64,000 nucleotides of DNA from Palsa-504 sp963808315 (GTDB lineage Bacteria; Actinomycetota; Actinomycetes; Streptosporangiales; Streptosporangiaceae): contig CAWEFK010000010.1 of assembly GCA_963808315.1 (NCBI GenBank), positions 248,001 to 312,000 of the forward strand, given 5' to 3'. Both the position numbers and the translations under genes were made by a program. The notes under the pieces are model-generated. The model was given only the letters and a program-made list of their open reading frames with translations. It was not told the DNA's origin and ran no database searches. Position 1 is the first letter of the stretch. Each line of letters starts with the position of its first letter. This document shows positions 35,333-44,025 of the stretch, in pieces.

Positions 35333-36409
35333 ATGGTCATCCGCGACTCCTTCGCGCTCGACGAGGGCTCCCGTGCCCTGCAGGACACTCTGCGCGGGAT
35401 ACTCGCCGAGCAGTTGTCCTCGGCCGCGCTGCGCAGTTCGCTGGACACAGGAACCGGATACGACATCCAGCTGCACGCCCGCCTGGCCAGTGAGCTGGGG
35501 CTGGCCGGGCTGACGATTCCCGCGGAGTTCGGCGGCCTTGGCCTGTCCCAGGCCGAGGCGGGCGTCGTGCACACCGAACTCGGCCGGGCCCTGTACCCGG
35601 GTCCGTTCCTGGCCACCGGCCTGGCCGCCGGAGCGCTGCTCGAGACCGGTGACCAGGAGGCCGTGGCGTACTGGCTGCCGCGGCTGGCCGACGGGTCGGT
35701 GACCGGGACGGTGGCGGCGGCGGACACCGATGGTCACTGGTCGCCGGGACCAAACAGCGTCCAGGCCGGGCGGTCCGTCCAGGGGTGGTTTCTGCGCGGC
35801 ACGCGCTGGTACGTCCTGGCGGGCCAGGTGGCAGGCATTTTCGTCGTCCCGGCGGTCACCGACGCCGGGCCGGGAATCTTCCTGGTGGAAGCGGGATCTC
35901 CGGGGCTAGCGGTGTCCCGGCAGCTGGGCATCGACCTGACCCGGCGGGTCTGCGTGACGACCTTCGACACCACCCCCGCCTTCCTGCTCGGCCAGGGTCC
36001 CGAGGCCGCCGCGGCCCTGGACCGGGCCGAGCACGAGCTCCTGCTGGCCACCGCCGCTGAGGCGGCCGGCGGCATCGGCTGGTGCCTGGACGCGACGATC
36101 GCCTACGTCAAAGACCGCGAGCAGTTCGGGCATCCGATCGGCTCGTTCCAGGCGGTCGCCGACTCCTGCGTCGACATGCTCGCGGACCTGCAGTCGGTCT
36201 CGGCGGCGGTCCGCTACGCCGCGGTCGCGAGCGCGGACGGAGCGACGGACGCGCGGGCGGCCGGCCGCCTCGCGGCGCTGCGTGGCGGCGAGGCGTACCG
36301 CGGCGCGACCGAATCCGCGACCCACCTGTTCGGCGGCAACGGATACACCTGGGAGCATGACGCGCACCTGTACTACCGCCGCGCGTGGTCGCCGCTCGTC
36401 AGGTCCTGA
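35333..36409 (+). CDS. Acyl-CoA dehydrogenase family protein
   Basis: Acyl-CoA dehydrogenase fold (358 aa), of the divergent group often found as the smaller partner of two-subunit actinobacterial dehydrogenases. Seen: LASELGLAGLTIPAEFGGLG and VHTELGRALYPGPFLATGL at the N-half. The C-half has AYVKDREQFGHPIGSFQAV and THLFGGNGYTWEHDAHLYYR. The usual TEPxxGS signature of the beta domain is replaced by AAADTDGHWSPGPNSV, so FAD/substrate handling may be altered. ATG 35333 follows GAGGAG. The stop is followed by a duplicated GTCCTGATAA word, and the amidohydrolase starts 30 bases later, in the same operon. Confidence 0.88.
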   Translation: MVIRDSFALDEGSRALQDTLRGILAEQLSSAALRSSLDTGTGYDIQLHARLASELGLAGLTIPAEFGGLGLSQAEAGVVHTELGRALYPGPFLATGLAAGALLETGDQEAVAYWLPRLADGSVTGTVAAADTDGHWSPGPNSVQAGRSVQGWFLRGTRWYVLAGQVAGIFVVPAVTDAGPGIFLVEAGSPGLAVSRQLGIDLTRRVCVTTFDTTPAFLLGQGPEAAAALDRAEHELLLATAAEAAGGIGWCLDATIAYVKDREQFGHPIGSFQAVADSCVDMLADLQSVSAAVRYAAVASADGATDARAAGRLAALRGGEAYRGATESATHLFGGNGYTWEHDAHLYYRRAWSPLVRS

Positions 36410-36438
36410 TAAGTCCTGATAAGGAGGCACGAAACCTG

Positions 36439-37575
36439 ATGCCCGCGACAGCCGGTGACGGGGCCCTGGCGGCGTGGCTGGCCGCCCTCGGGCCCGGCCT
36501 GATCGACGTGCACACGCACGCGATCGATCCGGAGCTGCCCGACCTGACCGGAACCTATGAGGGCGCCTTTCCCCGGATGCGCTGGCTCTCCGCGGACCGG
36601 GCCCAGATCATGCTCGGCGACCGAGTGTACCGCGAGGTCGACAGCCGGTGCTGGTCGGCCGTGGCCCGCGTCAGGGACATGGACGCCGAGGGCGTGGCGG
36701 CTCAGGTGGTTTCCGCGACCCCGGTCACCCTGTGCCACGGCGAACCCGCCCTCGGCGCGCGCGTCCTGGCCCGGGCCCAGAACGACTTCCTGGCCCGGCT
36801 GGTGGCCGATGCTCCCGGCCGCCTGATCGCGCTGGGCTGCGTGCCCCTGCAAGATCCCGCCGCGGCCATCGCCGAGCTCCGGCGGTGCACCGGGGACCTG
36901 GGCTTCGCCGGCGTGGAAATCGGCACCCGAGTCGGCGAGCTCGAGCTGGCCGACCCGCAATTCGTGCCGTTTTTCCAGGCCGCGGCCGAGTTGCGGGCCA
37001 TGGTGTTCGTGCACCCGGTGGACCGCACGCTCGACCCGCGGCTGGCCGGGCTGCGCATCGGTTTCGGCCTGGGCATGCCGGCCGAGACCGCCGTCGCGGC
37101 GGCCGGCCTGCTGGTCACCGACCTGTTCGAGCTGGTGCCCGGACTGCGGCTGTGCCTGGCCCACGGCGGCGGGACGCTGCCGTCCGCGCTGGCCCGGCTG
37201 GCTCAGGGCCAGCGCCTGGCGGGGGAGAGCGACCCGGCCCTGCTGGCCACGGCGCGGGCCAGGCACCTGTGGTGCGACTCGCTCACCTACGACGTCGACG
37301 GCCTGCTGTTCGCCGCCGCGCGCTTCGGTGCCGACCACGTGGTCCTCGGCACCGACTACCCCTTCGACGCCCGCGAGCAGCCCGCGGGCGCGGTGCTGAG
37401 GGCGGCCGCGGAGATCCCGGCGACCAGGGGCATGGCCAGGGACAACGCGCGGGCGCTGCTAGCGGCAGCACCATGGGCTGACGAACCTCCGCCCGCGCAC
37501 GCGCCACGGTCCGTTCGGCCGGAAGAATTATTCCGAACGGACCGTGGTGCTCCTATCGCATCCCCGCGGCGTTGA
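36439..37575 (+). CDS. Amidohydrolase family protein (ACMSD/gamma-resorcylate-decarboxylase-like)
   Basis: Metal-dependent hydrolase/decarboxylase of the Amidohydro_2 type (378 aa). Seen: metal pair LIDVHTHAID, MDAEGVAAQVVSATP, LIALGCVPLQDPAAAIAEL, GFAGVEIGTRVGE, metal His in MVFVHPVD, LCLAHGGGTLP and metal Asp in HVVLGTDYPFDARE. These match amino-carboxymuconate-semialdehyde decarboxylase relatives, which decarboxylate aromatic-ring breakdown products. ATG 36439 follows AAGGAGG. The last ~20 codons lie on a strong hairpin (37504-37547), so the natural end may be near 37490. It belongs with the hydrolase and dehydrogenase upstream. Confidence 0.88.
   Translation: MPATAGDGALAAWLAALGPGLIDVHTHAIDPELPDLTGTYEGAFPRMRWLSADRAQIMLGDRVYREVDSRCWSAVARVRDMDAEGVAAQVVSATPVTLCHGEPALGARVLARAQNDFLARLVADAPGRLIALGCVPLQDPAAAIAELRRCTGDLGFAGVEIGTRVGELELADPQFVPFFQAAAELRAMVFVHPVDRTLDPRLAGLRIGFGLGMPAETAVAAAGLLVTDLFELVPGLRLCLAHGGGTLPSALARLAQGQRLAGESDPALLATARARHLWCDSLTYDVDGLLFAAARFGADHVVLGTDYPFDAREQPAGAVLRAAAEIPATRGMARDNARALLAAAPWADEPPPAHAPRSVRPEELFRTDRGAPIASPRR
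37504..37547. terminator. Strong hairpin, probable bidirectional terminator
   Basis: A perfect 15-base inverted repeat (left arm CCACGGTCCGTTCGG at 37504-37518, right arm 37533-37547, 14-base loop) lies between the convergent amidohydrolase and PaaX genes, 5 bases before the PaaX stop. It has no long T-run but fits the compact terminators of high-GC bacteria. Confidence 0.75.
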
Positions 37576-38422
37576 TCTCGGCGAACCTGGCCCGGACCGC
37601 CGGCGTCCACTGGGCCCGCAGCGCCTCGATCCGCCGGGCCACCCGGCGCCCGATCCAGTCGGGCAGAAGTGCCTCGGGCAGCTGGGGATCGGTCCGGGGC
37701 AGTTCCTGCCACTCGCTGATCATCCGCACGTGGGTGAACAGGATCTCGTCTCCGCCGCGCGGGGCCAGCCCGGCCACCGCGTCCCAGACCTGCTGGTAAT
37801 GCTCGTGCAGGGCGCCCAGGTCCCAGCCCTGCGCGACGATGTCGGCCTGCGTCATCCCGATGTCGTCGATCGTGCCGACGAAGGAGATCGTGTGCTGGCG
37901 CAGGCCGAGCCCGTCGATCAGGGCGCCGACCTCGGCCGCCCGCTCGACGTGCGGGCCCAGCCAGAGCCCGGGGACGGGGTTGCCCAGCCCGGCCCAGGTC
38001 AGGCCGGAGTACAGCGGCCGCCGGGCGCTGCGGTGAGACTGCGGAATCGTCACCAGGTTGGCCAGCCAGCGGCCGTCCCAGCGGCTGAAGGGATCGCTGA
38101 GTGAGTAGACCCGCGGTGCGCCGGCCTTGATGATGCCGATCATCCTGGGCCCGAGCGACCAGCAGACCTCGCGTCCTCGTCGTTCGGCGACCATCCAGGC
38201 CGACGCCGCCGCGCGCGCGATGGCCTGCCGCGCGGCCTGCTCCTCCACGCCGAGTCCCCCGAGCACGTACACCAGCGCCGACGTCCAGGCTGGCGCACCG
38301 GTCGGCCAGACCAGTTCACCGAGAATGGTCAGCAGCAGGGACCTGGCGCTCCCCGGCGCCAGGGATGCGCTCGCTGGCTTGAGGAGGGCAGAGCCTGCCG
38401 GAGCACCACCCTGCGTCGTCAT
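37553..38422 (-). CDS. PaaX-family transcriptional regulator
   Basis: GntR-like winged-helix repressor of the PaaX family (~289 aa), whose named members bind phenylacetyl-CoA. Seen: SARSLLLTILGELVWPTGAP, VEEQAARQAIARAAASAWMV (HTH), LYSGLTWAGLGNPVPGLWLG, YQQVWDAVAGLAPRGG, FTHVRMISEWQELPRTDPQL, LPDWIGRRVA. ATG 38422 is chosen: GGTGGAGAG precedes it, whereas ATG 38458 has no ribosome site. It is convergent with the hydrolase / dehydrogenase / amidohydrolase group and may control it. No paa catabolic genes are present, so the ligand is probably a different aryl- or acyl-CoA. Confidence 0.9.
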   Translation of the reverse strand: MTTQGGAPAGSALLKPASASLAPGSARSLLLTILGELVWPTGAPAWTSALVYVLGGLGVEEQAARQAIARAAASAWMVAERRGREVCWSLGPRMIGIIKAGAPRVYSLSDPFSRWDGRWLANLVTIPQSHRSARRPLYSGLTWAGLGNPVPGLWLGPHVERAAEVGALIDGLGLRQHTISFVGTIDDIGMTQADIVAQGWDLGALHEHYQQVWDAVAGLAPRGGDEILFTHVRMISEWQELPRTDPQLPEALLPDWIGRRVARRIEALRAQWTPAVRARFAEINAAGMR

Positions 38423-38594
38423 CGTGCTCTCCACCTCGGTACGTTCGACGGACAGCATCAGCGAGCGGCCCCCGGTCACCGGCTGGCCGGGATGGGCGAC
38501 CGCCAGCGCTTCAATACTCTACGGATCTGGAAAACGAGTTACCAAGAGTGTAAAACATTATGCAGGTGCCGGGAAGGACTACCAGGGAGTCATC

Positions 38595-38705
38595 GTGCCG
38601 CCGATCGTGAACCCTTCCACCCGCCTCGTCGGTATCTCGGTGCACCAGGCCGGGGTCGAGCACGCCGCCGCCGTCCGCGCTCTGCTGGCGGTCAGCGCAA
38701 GGTGA
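38595..38705 (+). CDS. Possible 36-residue leader ORF coupled to MFS gene
   Basis: A GTG at 38595 has GGGAG five bases upstream. The frame runs 36 codons to a TGA whose last base is the A of the MFS ATG (TGATG). The product (VPPIVNPSTRLVGISVHQAG to RALLAVSAR) matches nothing I know. The stop/start overlap and absence of a separate ribosome site for the MFS gene hint at coupled translation. It may be chance. Confidence 0.25.
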   Translation: MPPIVNPSTRLVGISVHQAGVEHAAAVRALLAVSAR

Positions 38706-39982
38706 TGGCGGGGCTTCGTCTGCATCGCTGGAACGACCGGGCCGTGGTCGCGATCGCCGTGGCCGCCTTCGCCTCGGGGTTCGCGCAAAACGGCGTGGTC
38801 GCCTCCCTCGGCGACGTAGCCAAGGGGTTCGGTCAGGCCAATGTCAGTGCATCCTTCGCCGACCAGGCCGGGCTGTCAGGCACCGAACTAGGCATCGGAC
38901 TGGCCATCATGCGCCTGGCGTCGCTGGGCGCGCTGCCCATCACCGGCCTGGCCGACCGCTTCGGCCGCCGGACGATGCTGCTGGTCACCGTCGCCCTCGG
39001 GTTGGCCATGACGGGGGTCGCCGCGGTCAGCCCCAGCTACTGGTGGTTCGTGGCGATCTTCGCCAGCGGGCGTCCCCTGCTCAGCGCGACTAACGCGCTG
39101 GCGCAGGTCGCCGCGGCGGAGCAGACGGGCTCGGCGGACCGGGCCAAGGCCGTCGCGCTCATCGCCGCCGGGTACGGCATTGGCGCCGGGGTGGTGGCCA
39201 TCGTGCACAGCCTGGCCGAACGCGCGCTTGGATTCCGCGGCGTCTTCGTCTTGGCGCTGGTCCCGCTGGCTCTGCTGCCCCTGCTGTGGCGCTGGACCGA
39301 AGAACCTGATCGGTTCGCCGTGGCCGCAGCCGGATCCGCGCATCCGACCCCGGTGTTTGGTGCCGTGGCCCCGCCGTACCGGCGGCGCCTGACGGTGGTC
39401 GTAATCCTGGCCTTTGCCACCTCGGTGATCACCGGGCCGGCCAACAGCTTCGTCTTCCTGTTCGCGCAGAATTTCCTGCACCAGCGCGGCATCGTGACCG
39501 CCGCCATGGTCGTAGGGGCAGGTGTCGCCGGACTGGCCGGGCTGCTGGCCGGCCGCTGGCTGGCGGACCGGGTGGGGCGGCGCCTGACCAGCGCGCTGGC
39601 CATGATGACGGTGGCCCTGCTCGCCACCCTGACCTACTCCGGCTCCGCCCCGGCCCTGCTGACCGGCTACATCCTCGGCGTATTCGCCGGCTCGGTCTTT
39701 GCCCCGGCCGCCGGGGCGTTGATCAACGAGTTGTTCCCCACGTCCATCCGGGCCTCGGTGGCGGGCTGGTCTCTCGCCTCCGGCGTGCTTGGCGCGGTGA
39801 CTGGCCTGGTCGTCTTCGGCGCGGTCGCCGAGGCCGCCCACCGGTACCTGGTCGCCGGGCTGGTCACCTTCTTGCCGGCCGCGCTGGTCATGATGCTGTT
39901 CCGGCTGCTCCCCGAGACTCGCGGTGCCGAACCGGAGGATCTGTGGTCCGATGTGCCATCGGCTCCGATCTCCGATCCCTAG
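38705..39982 (+). CDS. MFS transporter
   Basis: Twelve-helix major-facilitator carrier (~425 aa), similar in layout to sugar/metabolite-proton symporters. Seen: GITGLADRFGRRTML-like loop 2-3 (LPITGLADRFGRRTMLLVTV), AAGYGIGAGVVAIVHSLAER, the C-half counterpart RWLADRVGRRLTSALAMMTV, and AGALINELFPTSIRASVAGW. The P-T-x-x-R-A segment is typical of the metabolite/H+ symporter group. ATG 38705 has no good ribosome site of its own (see the small upstream frame). It diverges from PaaX, which may regulate it. Substrate unknown. Intact. Confidence 0.88.
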   Translation: MAGLRLHRWNDRAVVAIAVAAFASGFAQNGVVASLGDVAKGFGQANVSASFADQAGLSGTELGIGLAIMRLASLGALPITGLADRFGRRTMLLVTVALGLAMTGVAAVSPSYWWFVAIFASGRPLLSATNALAQVAAAEQTGSADRAKAVALIAAGYGIGAGVVAIVHSLAERALGFRGVFVLALVPLALLPLLWRWTEEPDRFAVAAAGSAHPTPVFGAVAPPYRRRLTVVVILAFATSVITGPANSFVFLFAQNFLHQRGIVTAAMVVGAGVAGLAGLLAGRWLADRVGRRLTSALAMMTVALLATLTYSGSAPALLTGYILGVFAGSVFAPAAGALINELFPTSIRASVAGWSLASGVLGAVTGLVVFGAVAEAAHRYLVAGLVTFLPAALVMMLFRLLPETRGAEPEDLWSDVPSAPISDP

Positions 39983-39986
39983 CCTG

Positions 39987-40595
39987 TCAGGGAGCGGCAA
40001 CAGGGATGCTTGCCTGGCCGCGGAGGAAAGTCAGCATGGTGTCGAGCGCGGCTTCCAGGTGCTGGCTGCTCCCGGTGGACATCAGGATCGTGACTCCGCC
40101 CTGGATCGCCGCGACGATCGCGGCGGCGGTCCGGGCCGGGTCGAGGTCCGGTGAGATCAGGTCGCGCTGCTGCATGACGTCGATGCCGGCCTTCAGGTCG
40201 CCCTGCCACCGCTCGATGAGGCGCCCGGTGACCGCCCGGGCGGCGGGGGGGTACCGCCCCAGTTCGGTGATCAAGGTACCGAGCGGGCAGTGCACGCCCT
40301 GCTGCCGGTACCGCCGCACGACCGCGTCGCGCCACGACTGCCACGCATCCCAGGAGTCCAGCTGGCCCAGGTAGGGCTGCTGGTCGTGCAGGACGCGCTC
40401 GCTCTCGTGGTCCGCCACCGCAAGCAGGAGCTCCTCACGGCCGCCGGGGAAGTAGTGGAACAGCTGGCCCTTGCTCGTCGCGGTCCTGGCCAGCACGTCG
40501 TCTAGCGTGGTCGCCGTCGCGCCGTGCGCGCGGATCTCCGCCGCGGCGCCGTCGATGATGCGCTGACGTGTCACGGTTCCCTTGGCGGTGATCAT
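39987..40595 (-). CDS. TetR/AcrR-family regulator
   Basis: TetR-type repressor (~202 aa). HTH: TRQRIIDGAAAEIRAHGATA, TTLDDVLARTATSKGQLFHY, FPGGREELLLAVADHE. The C-terminal domain resembles the TetR_C_16/LmrA group (GVHCPLGTLITELGRYPPAA with a conserved Cys). ATG 40595 follows AAGGGAG. An inverted repeat TGGACT-N4-AGTCCA lies 15 bases upstream (40610-40625), a likely self-operator. It is divergent from another TetR gene at 40742, and convergent with the MFS gene, which ends five bases away. Confidence 0.9.
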   Translation of the reverse strand: MITAKGTVTRQRIIDGAAAEIRAHGATATTLDDVLARTATSKGQLFHYFPGGREELLLAVADHESERVLHDQQPYLGQLDSWDAWQSWRDAVVRRYRQQGVHCPLGTLITELGRYPPAARAVTGRLIERWQGDLKAGIDVMQQRDLISPDLDPARTAAAIVAAIQGGVTILMSTGSSQHLEAALDTMLTFLRGQASIPVAAP

Positions 40596-40609
40596 CCCTG
40601 GCTCCCTTT

Positions 40610-40625
40610 TGGACTTGTGAGTCCA
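40610..40625. promoter_or_regulatory. Palindromic operator of the 39987-40595 TetR gene
   Basis: TGGACTTGTGAGTCCA has perfect 6-bp arms around four bases, sits in the promoter of the minus-strand TetR gene, and matches the TGGACT/AGTCCA arms common among YxaF/LmrA-type TetR operators. Confidence 0.65.
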
Positions 40626-40715
40626 TTTTATCGCCGGGATGCGGAAACATTCCCCTAGGCCGGCGTGGTTGTACATGAAGCCGGGTGCCAGTGCGGTTTC
40701 CGGCTACCATGGACG

Positions 40716-40731
40716 TAGACCGATCGGTCTA
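40716..40731. promoter_or_regulatory. Palindromic operator of the 40742 TetR gene
   Basis: TAGACCGATCGGTCTA is a perfect 16-bp palindrome ending 10 bases before the ATG and touching the AGGAGG ribosome site. TetR-family members with TAGACC/GGTCTA half sites are known (LmrA/YxaF type). Autoregulation is likely. Confidence 0.75.
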
Positions 40732-40741
40732 GGAGGTGCCA

Positions 40742-41462
40742 ATGCCCAGCAACGCTGCTGGCGCCCTCGCCAGGTCCGGACGCCCCTCGCCCCGGCGAGC
40801 GGCTGCTGACGGCGGCGGATGAGCTGTTCTACGCCGAGGGCGTGAACAGCGTCGGCATCGACCGGGTCATCGAGCGGGCCGACGTCGCGCGGGCCTCGCT
40901 CTACAGCACGTTCGGCAGCAAGGATGAGCTGATCCGCGCCTACCTGCAGCACCGGATGGAGATCTCGACGGCCGGGCTGCGGGCAGCTGTGGAGGCGCAC
41001 GACGACCCGCGGGAACGTCTGCTGAGCGTCTTCGACGCCCAGGCCGCGCTTTTCGCCCGCGTGGGCTATCACGGCTGCCCGTTCAACCGGGCCTCGGCCG
41101 AGGCCCGGCCCGGAACCGCCGCCGCCGAAGTCCCGCGGGAGTACCGGCGCTGGCTGGAAGACCTGTTCCAGGAGCTGGCCGCCGCGGCCGGAGCACGCGA
41201 CCCGGGCTTGCTCGCCAGCCAGCTTCACCTGCTCTATGACGGCGGGACGCAGGCCGCGAACCTGGACCACAACGCCGCGATCGCCGCGGCATCCCGGGCG
41301 GCGGCCGAGGCGCTACTCGACGCCGCCCTAGCCGACGCGGCCGGCGTCCAGGGCACTGGCCGCTTACCCCTGTTCAGCCCCAGCAGAGGCAGAACGGGTG
41401 CCCGGCGGGATCGGCGTAGACCTGGTATCCCTCGGTCGACTCGATGTCAGCGGTGGGCTTGA
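40742..41462 (+). CDS. TetR/AcrR-family regulator, one frameshift
   Basis: TetR repressor of the LmrA/YxaF-like group. It starts at ATG 40742 behind AGGAGG (MPSNAAGALARSGRP), changes frame near 40790, then reads GERLLTAADELFYAEGVNSV, GIDRVIERADVARASLYSTF, GSKDELIRAYLQHRMEIS (HTH), with the C-terminal GCPFNRASAEA block and LHLLYDGGTQAANLDHN. Homology ends near 41350; the frame runs on to 41462 over the convergent VOC gene, which is probably overrun. Its own promoter carries a perfect palindrome (40716-40731). Confidence 0.85.
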
Positions 41463-41736
41463 GCAGCTTGGCTCCGAGCGAGATGACCTCGTCATGGGCC
41501 GCCTTGACGTCGTCGACGAACAAGTCGAGGTGCACCTGCTGCGCGGCCCCATCGGGCCACTGCGGCGGGACGTGGCCGGGTGCGAGCTGGACGCCTAGCC
41601 GCGGCTCGCCGTCGACGTAGATACCATGCCAATCGTCCTCCGTGTCGACCGTGCCGCCCAGCACCTCCGCCCAGAAGGTGCTTTCTGCGTTCAAATCGGC
41701 GGCGTCGAAGACGACGATCTGCCGGGCAATTTTCAT
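41374..41736 (-). CDS. VOC (glyoxalase/bleomycin-resistance-like) protein
   Basis: Vicinal-oxygen-chelate fold protein (~120 aa). Seen: MKIARQIVVFDAADLNAEST, FWAEVLGGTVDTEDDWHGIY, QVHLDLFVDDVKAAHDEVIS, LGAKLLKPTADI, YQVYADPAGHPFCLCWG. The two beta-alpha-beta-beta-beta units are complete and the end DPxGHPFCL is typical of actinobacterial VOC proteins. ATG 41736 is chosen where homology begins; the frame is open upstream. Role is unknown and could be detoxification or a small-ligand binding protein. Convergent with the TetR gene and divergent from MmcQ/YjbR. Confidence 0.88.
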   Translation of the reverse strand: MKIARQIVVFDAADLNAESTFWAEVLGGTVDTEDDWHGIYVDGEPRLGVQLAPGHVPPQWPDGAAQQVHLDLFVDDVKAAHDEVISLGAKLLKPTADIESTEGYQVYADPAGHPFCLCWG

Positions 41737-41815
41737 GCCGTTTATCGTGCCACGGACCCGCTGACCGTGCCTGCAGGTCAGGGCAACAGCCCGCAGGCGA
41801 CCTAAGCTAGGGGCC

Positions 41816-42229
41816 ATGCGCCGCGCCCGCACCGACGACGTGCACGAGCTGGCCCTGGGGATGCCGGGGGCCAAGGTCAGCTACGGGTCAACCGGGAATC
41901 CCGTCTACCAGGTCAGCGGCAGGTCGTTCGTCTTCTTCCGTAATCCTCGCCCGGACGCCGTCGATCCCGGCACCGGCGAGCGCTACCCGGACGTGATCGT
42001 GTTCTGGGTACCCTCGGAGTCCGACAAGCACGCGCTGATCCAGGATCCGGGGTCACCGTTCTTTACCACCCCGCACTTTGACGGTCATCTGTCGGTGCTG
42101 GTGCGGGCGAGCCGGCTCGGCGAGCTCACCCGGGAGGAACTGGCCGAGGTGATCCAGGACGCGTGGCTGTCCCGCGCGTCGTCCCGGGCTGCCGCGGCCT
42201 GGCTCAGCGCGCATCGCGGCAGGACCTGA
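41816..42229 (+). CDS. MmcQ/YjbR family protein
   Basis: Small YjbR-fold protein (137 aa): DVHELALGMPGAKVSYGSTG, VYQVSGRSFVFFRNPRPDAV, DVIVFWVPSESDKHALIQDP, FFTTPHFDGHLSVLVRASRL, LTREELAEVIQDAWLSRAS. These match the usual blocks (substrate-free fold, often called DNA-binding by homology, function not settled). ATG 41816. Its last 26 bases overlap the 3' end of the convergent acyl-CoA synthetase. Confidence 0.88.
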   Translation: MRRARTDDVHELALGMPGAKVSYGSTGNPVYQVSGRSFVFFRNPRPDAVDPGTGERYPDVIVFWVPSESDKHALIQDPGSPFFTTPHFDGHLSVLVRASRLGELTREELAEVIQDAWLSRASSRAAAAWLSAHRGRT

Positions 42230-43875
42230 CCGGTCGCCCGCTCACTGGTCGCCGGCTCACTGCGTCGCCGGCGCCGCCGGCGACCGGCTGAGCGCGGTCG
42301 CGGGCGCGGTCGCGGAGCACGTTCTTCTGGATCTTTCCCGTCGATGTCTTGGGCAGGGTTTCGAAGTAGACCTGGTCGGGGGCTTTGAAGTGGGCGATCC
42401 GCTGCCGGACGAACTCGGTGAGTTCCTCCTCGGTCAGCCCGGCCCGTCCGGTGGTGACGAAGGCGACCGGCCGCTCGCCCCAGCGCGAGTCGGGCCGGGC
42501 CACGACCGCGGCCTCCACGACATCGGGGTGGGCGGCGAGCGCTTTCTCGACTTCGACCGAGGCGATGTTCTCCCCGCCGCTGATGATGATGTCCTTGCTG
42601 CGGTCGGTCAGCTCGATGTAGCCGTCCGGGTGCGTGACGCCCATGTCACCGGTGTGGAACCAGCCGCCGCGGAACGCCTCGTCGGTGGCCGCCTCGTCGT
42701 CGAGGTAGCCCGCGGCGACCGTGTTGGACCTGATCAGGATCTCGCCGGTGCTCGCGCCGTCGGCGGAGAGCGGCCTTAGCTGCTCGTCGGCGATCCGGAC
42801 GTCGGCGACCGAGATCGCGGGCACCCCCTGCCTGCTGAGCCGCTCGGCCAGGTCGCTGGCGGGCAGGTCTGTCCAGCCTTGCTGGTATTCGCAGACCAGG
42901 GACGGCCCGTAGGTCTCGGTCAGCCCGTACAGGTGTGTCACCGTAATGCCCATCTTCTGCACCGCGGCGATGGTCTGGCTGGTCGGCGGAGCACCGCCGA
43001 CGGCGGCCCGCAGCGGGCGTTCGGCCACGAAGGCTCGCTGCGCCCCGGCTCGCGCGAGCTCGCTGAGCACGACCGGCGCGCCGCACAGGTGCGAGACTGG
43101 GTACCGTCCGGCCAGGTCGAGCGCCCGGTGCGGGTCGAAGGAGCCCAGGCAGATGTGGGTGGCGCCGACCGCGGTCGCGCCCCAGGCCATCGACCAGCCG
43201 TTGCAGTGGAACATGGGTAGCGTCCACAGCAGGCAGCTGGCCGCCGTGAGCTCGAACTCCAGGGCTGCGCTGACCGCGTTGAGGTAGGCGCCCCGGTGGG
43301 TGTAGACCACGCCCTTGGGACGTCCGGTCGTCCCGCTGGTGTAGTTCACCGCGATCATGGCGTCCTCGTCCTCGGGCAGCATGATGCCCTGGCCGTCCTG
43401 GCCGGCCAGCCACTCGCCGTAGCCGACGGCGCCGGGCAGCGCCGTCGCGGGGGTTCCGGGCAGCAGCACGACCCGCCCGACCGGAAGATCGGCGGCCGTG
43501 CGCACGTCCAGCCGTGAGAGCAGCTCACCGGATACGAGCAGTATCTTGGCCCTGGAGTGGGTCAGGATGTCGCGGTACTCGCTGGCGGCCAGCCGGGTGT
43601 TCAGCGCGACCAGCGCCGCACCCGCGCCCGGCACCGCGAAGTGGGCGGCCAGCAGCCAGCGGGAGTTGAGGTCGAGCACGGCCACCCGGTCGCCCGGCTG
43701 CACCCCGTCGGCCCGGACGGCCCCGGCCAGCGCGTCGCAGTCCCGGCCCAGCTCAGCGTAGCTGACCGGCGTCTCGTCGCTGTCCACCACGGCGACCTTG
43801 CCGGGGAAGGTCCGCCGAGCCCGGGCCAGGAAGCTGAGCGGGGTGAGCGGCACGTGATTCGCCGCGCTGATCATA
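42204..43875 (-). CDS. Acyl-CoA synthetase (DmdB/medium-chain type), intact
   Basis: ANL-superfamily ligase (~556 aa), one of the few CoA ligases here without a frameshift. Seen: AVNYTSGTTGRPKGVVYTH (P-loop), TLPMFHCNGWSMAWG, THLYGLTETYGPSLVCEYQQ, GYLDDEAATDEAFRGGWFHT, GDMGVTHPDGYIELTDRSKD, ISGGENIASVEVEKAL, and FETLPKTSTGKIQKNVLRDR (catalytic Lys). The FHCNGW motif is typical of DmdB-like (methylmercaptopropionate or medium-chain) ligases. ATG 43875 follows GGAGGG. The C-terminal ~30 residues after ARDRA are a low-complexity extension. Confidence 0.92.
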
Positions 43876-44025
43876 GGACCCTCCTGCACCCGTTGCTCAT
43901 AACTCCCGACCGTCCAGACGGACGATCTGCCCTTTAGAGCAAGATACGGCGAGGATAGCCTGAGCAGGAAACGTGCTGGCCGAATGGCTAGTCGAGTGGC
44001 TCATGAATGCGTTCTGGAGGTTGCC

